From positions 3,720,001 through 3,784,000 of the forward strand of contig NZ_CP040896.1 in assembly GCF_006337165.1 (NCBI RefSeq): a stretch of DNA of 64,000 nucleotides, in the 5' to 3' direction. Each line of letters starts with the position of its first letter. The first letter of the stretch is position 1. The stretch is from Hymenobacter jejuensis. Its GTDB lineage: Bacteria; Bacteroidota; Bacteroidia; Cytophagales; Hymenobacteraceae. The notes beneath the pieces were generated by a model. It made no database searches, had not been told where the DNA came from, and saw only the letters and a list, made by a program, of their open reading frames with translations. A program made the translations under genes and the position numbers. Positions 62,052 through 64,000 of this stretch are shown here, in pieces.

Positions 62052-64000
62052 TTACCGTAGCAAACGCAGCGTGGTATCCAGTTGCTGACTGAGCAACAAG
62101 TCGCGCGATTGCTGGCGCAGGGTGGCTTGTTGCTGGCGCTGTTCTTCCTTCTTAAAAAGCCGCACTTTGTACTTGCTGCCGGCAGCCGAGCGGTGCAGGT
62201 TCACGTACGTCGGGCGTCCTCGGGAGCTACGTACGAGCTGCCCGCTTTGGATTCGCTCGATGCGCTTTTTGTTGTCGCCAAACAGGGCCTGCAACGGGTT
62301 GAGGCCGACGTACAGATCGGTGCGCCCGTCGAGGAAATAATTGCCGCTGATTTCGAGGTTGCTCAGGTTGCTGTTCAGGCGCAGGCTCGGAATCATGAGC
62401 TGCCCGCGGTTGAGCACAAACTGCGTGCTCACCGGCTCGAAAAATAAGTGGCTGGTGCGCTCTTCCTTCATGAATTTGAGCGCCTCCATCAGCGCCTCCA
62501 CGTTTAGCAATTCCAGGTCGCGAACGTCGGCTTTGAGGTACGCCAACGTTTCGCTGAACACCGGCAAAAACGTGGCGTCGAGATCGGTGTGAAAGTCGGC
62601 CGCGCAGCGCATCGAGCCGCGTACATTGTCGCCGCCCAACACGTTGAGACCCATCGTTTTGAGTGCGGCAAACAGCTCTGGCAATTGAATGTCCTGTAGC
62701 TCCGTCTGGACGTGCAGCGGGTGGTGGTGCTGGCCTTCGTGGGTGAGCAGGCGCCCGCGCAGCCGAATGCGCCCCTGAAAAGCATTGACCGAACATTCGT
62801 CAAGGCGCGCTTCGCCGTCGAGCAGGTGCGATACCAGCCGGAAGTTGCTGCCCGTAACGGCGGAGTAGCGCACATGGTCGGCCTGCACACGCACGACGGC
62901 CGTGAGTATATCACTGGTTAGCAATGAGTTGTCGGGGGTGTCGGGGCGGGCACGTTTGGCTACCCGCTCGGCTTGTCGCACGTCGGGCGTGCGCTGGTCT
63001 TCTTCGGGGCTAAGGCTGGCCAGTAGCTGCAAAAGCTGTTGCACGTCGAGCATGGCGTAGCGCAAATCGAGGCTGGCATCGGCCGCAGCTAAGTGCGAGC
63101 CGGCCACCCGCACCGACGCCGAGGCATGGCCCGTGCCGCCGCGCGTGGTAGCAAAATCGAGGCTGGGCATGTGCAGACGGTTGCCGGTTTTGGTAAGGCG
63201 AAAGCGCAGGTGACGCAGATTTTCGCCCACGGGCAGCAGCAGCGTATTTACATCGCAGGTCACGTGGCCGTTGGCGGCCAGCAGCAAATCGCGTAGGGCC
63301 GGACTGCTCGGCGTTTTGCCGGAGCGCTGCGCCGGCCGCGCCATCTTGGCAAGCAGGTTGCGGTAGTTGATGGCCTCAAAGCGCACACCCAACTGAAACT
63401 CAATGGGCGATACCTGATGAATCGTGTCGGTGGGCCACGACGCCTGCCCGCGCACCTGTCCGCCCCACACGCGGCCCGCCAAGTTGCGCAGCTGCACGCG
63501 TTTGCCATCGTGGCGCACAGTTACGGCTAGTTGGTGCAGCGTATCATAGGGCAGCACGAGGCGATTGCAGCGCAGGCCCACGTTGAGGCGCATACCGGGC
63601 GGAAAGAGGCTGCTGCCAAAGTTTGAGGCGCGGGAAGCCGGCGTGGCGCTGGTCCGTTTTCGGGCCACAGCGCGCGTGGCGGCAGGTTTGGGCGTGCTGC
63701 GGGGCATGGGCCGCAGCAACTCGCGCAGGCGGGCCACCCGCAGCTCGTCCACGGCAAAATTGCCGGTGACCATAGTGGTGGGATACTGGCCGGTCAGGTA
63801 GTCGAGCAGGTTGACCGTGGTGGCCGTGGCCCGAAACCGCATCTTGTCGAGCACCCCCGACGCGTTGGAGAGTTTCCAAATGCTGTCCTGCAAGCCCACG
63901 CGCACATTCAGCTCCGACATATCGGCCCCGCGGTCCAGCAGCACAAACGACGCATTGCGCAGGTTTACGCCGCCGCGCACCGACATGCGGCCCGTGGTGG
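62052..64000 (-). CDS. AsmA-like protein, N-terminus off the right edge
   Basis: The frame stays open past the Met at 63984-63986 to the window edge, and the sequence there (TTGRMSVRGGVNLRNASFVLLDRG) is internal to AsmA-type repeats, so the true start lies outside. About 648 residues are visible. They consist of beta-rich repeats, a Pro/Ala/Arg linker, and the conserved C-terminal AsmA core ending NYFLDGRTDLYVGLNPLQALFGDNKKRI. From family knowledge, AsmA-like proteins span the envelope and move phospholipids to the outer membrane. Confidence 0.8.
   Translation of the reverse strand, partial: TTGRMSVRGGVNLRNASFVLLDRGADMSELNVRVGLQDSIWKLSNASGVLDKMRFRATATTVNLLDYLTGQYPTTMVTGNFAVDELRVARLRELLRPMPRSTPKPAATRAVARKRTSATPASRASNFGSSLFPPGMRLNVGLRCNRLVLPYDTLHQLAVTVRHDGKRVQLRNLAGRVWGGQVRGQASWPTDTIHQVSPIEFQLGVRFEAINYRNLLAKMARPAQRSGKTPSSPALRDLLLAANGHVTCDVNTLLLPVGENLRHLRFRLTKTGNRLHMPSLDFATTRGGTGHASASVRVAGSHLAAADASLDLRYAMLDVQQLLQLLASLSPEEDQRTPDVRQAERVAKRARPDTPDNSLLTSDILTAVVRVQADHVRYSAVTGSNFRLVSHLLDGEARLDECSVNAFQGRIRLRGRLLTHEGQHHHPLHVQTELQDIQLPELFAALKTMGLNVLGGDNVRGSMRCAADFHTDLDATFLPVFSETLAYLKADVRDLELLNVEALMEALKFMKEERTSHLFFEPVSTQFVLNRGQLMIPSLRLNSNLSNLEISGNYFLDGRTDLYVGLNPLQALFGDNKKRIERIQSGQLVRSSRGRPTYVNLHRSAAGSKYKVRLFKKEEQRQQQATLRQQSRDLLLSQQLDTTLRLLR

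Overview
The window looks like chromosomal DNA of an aerobic Bacteroidota, most like Hymenobacter or a close relative in Cytophagales. This is inferred from two SusC/SusD pairs, several C-terminal type IX secretion (T9SS) sorting tails, GEVED and PKD surface domains, a TTTG-N20-TAnnTTTG promoter in front of tRNA-Lys, few Shine-Dalgarno sites, and GC-rich genes separated by short AT-rich spacers. No rRNA, CRISPR array, transposase or phage structural gene was seen.

Layout. Positions 1-4948 carry two secreted cell-surface proteins (one cut by the left edge), an SDR dehydrogenase and a TPR/SH3 membrane protein. tRNA-Lys(UUU) lies at 5027-5099. It is followed by an AT-rich gap and a three-gene cassette of unknown function (5538-7928). 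One of the cassette proteins has an ADP-ribosyltransferase-like motif pattern, and the cassette is the best candidate here for an undescribed system.

Positions 7957-36220 form a large arabinan/L-arabinose utilisation locus. It holds SusC/SusD import, three GH43 and two GH51 enzymes, a GH27 enzyme whose active-site signature points to beta-L-arabinopyranosidase, an SGNH hydrolase, an aldose epimerase, araB-araD-araA, a sodium/sugar symporter, an MFS transporter broken by a stop codon, and a LacI-family regulator. Five near-identical copies of CACAATCGTTTGTG and one variant lie upstream of its transcription units, so the locus looks like a single LacI-type regulon. The pathway would be: extracellular GH43 enzymes cut arabinan, SusCD imports oligomers, periplasmic GH43/GH51/GH27 enzymes release arabinose, the epimerase and symporter handle the sugar, and AraA/AraB/AraD convert it to xylulose-5-phosphate.

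Positions 36296-47214 are mixed housekeeping and accessory genes: a DnaQ-like exonuclease with a CBS/nucleotidyltransferase partner, a RecE-like nuclease, a small AraC-type protein, an aldo/keto reductase, a charged secreted peptide, a flavin amine oxidase, a serine hydrolase, a membrane-bound XRE regulator, gluconokinase and an SDR gene. Three genes (MFS, AraC-like, SDR) each contain one in-frame stop codon where relatives would have an amino acid. The right part (47297-64000) has two cytosolic PAS histidine kinases, a response regulator, a second amine oxidase, a second SusC/SusD pair, a DPP-IV-type peptidase, a thioredoxin-like protein and an AsmA-like protein cut by the right edge.

An AT-rich palindromic element (core TTTGATAATCAA) recurs in many intergenic gaps and is not explained by any gene.
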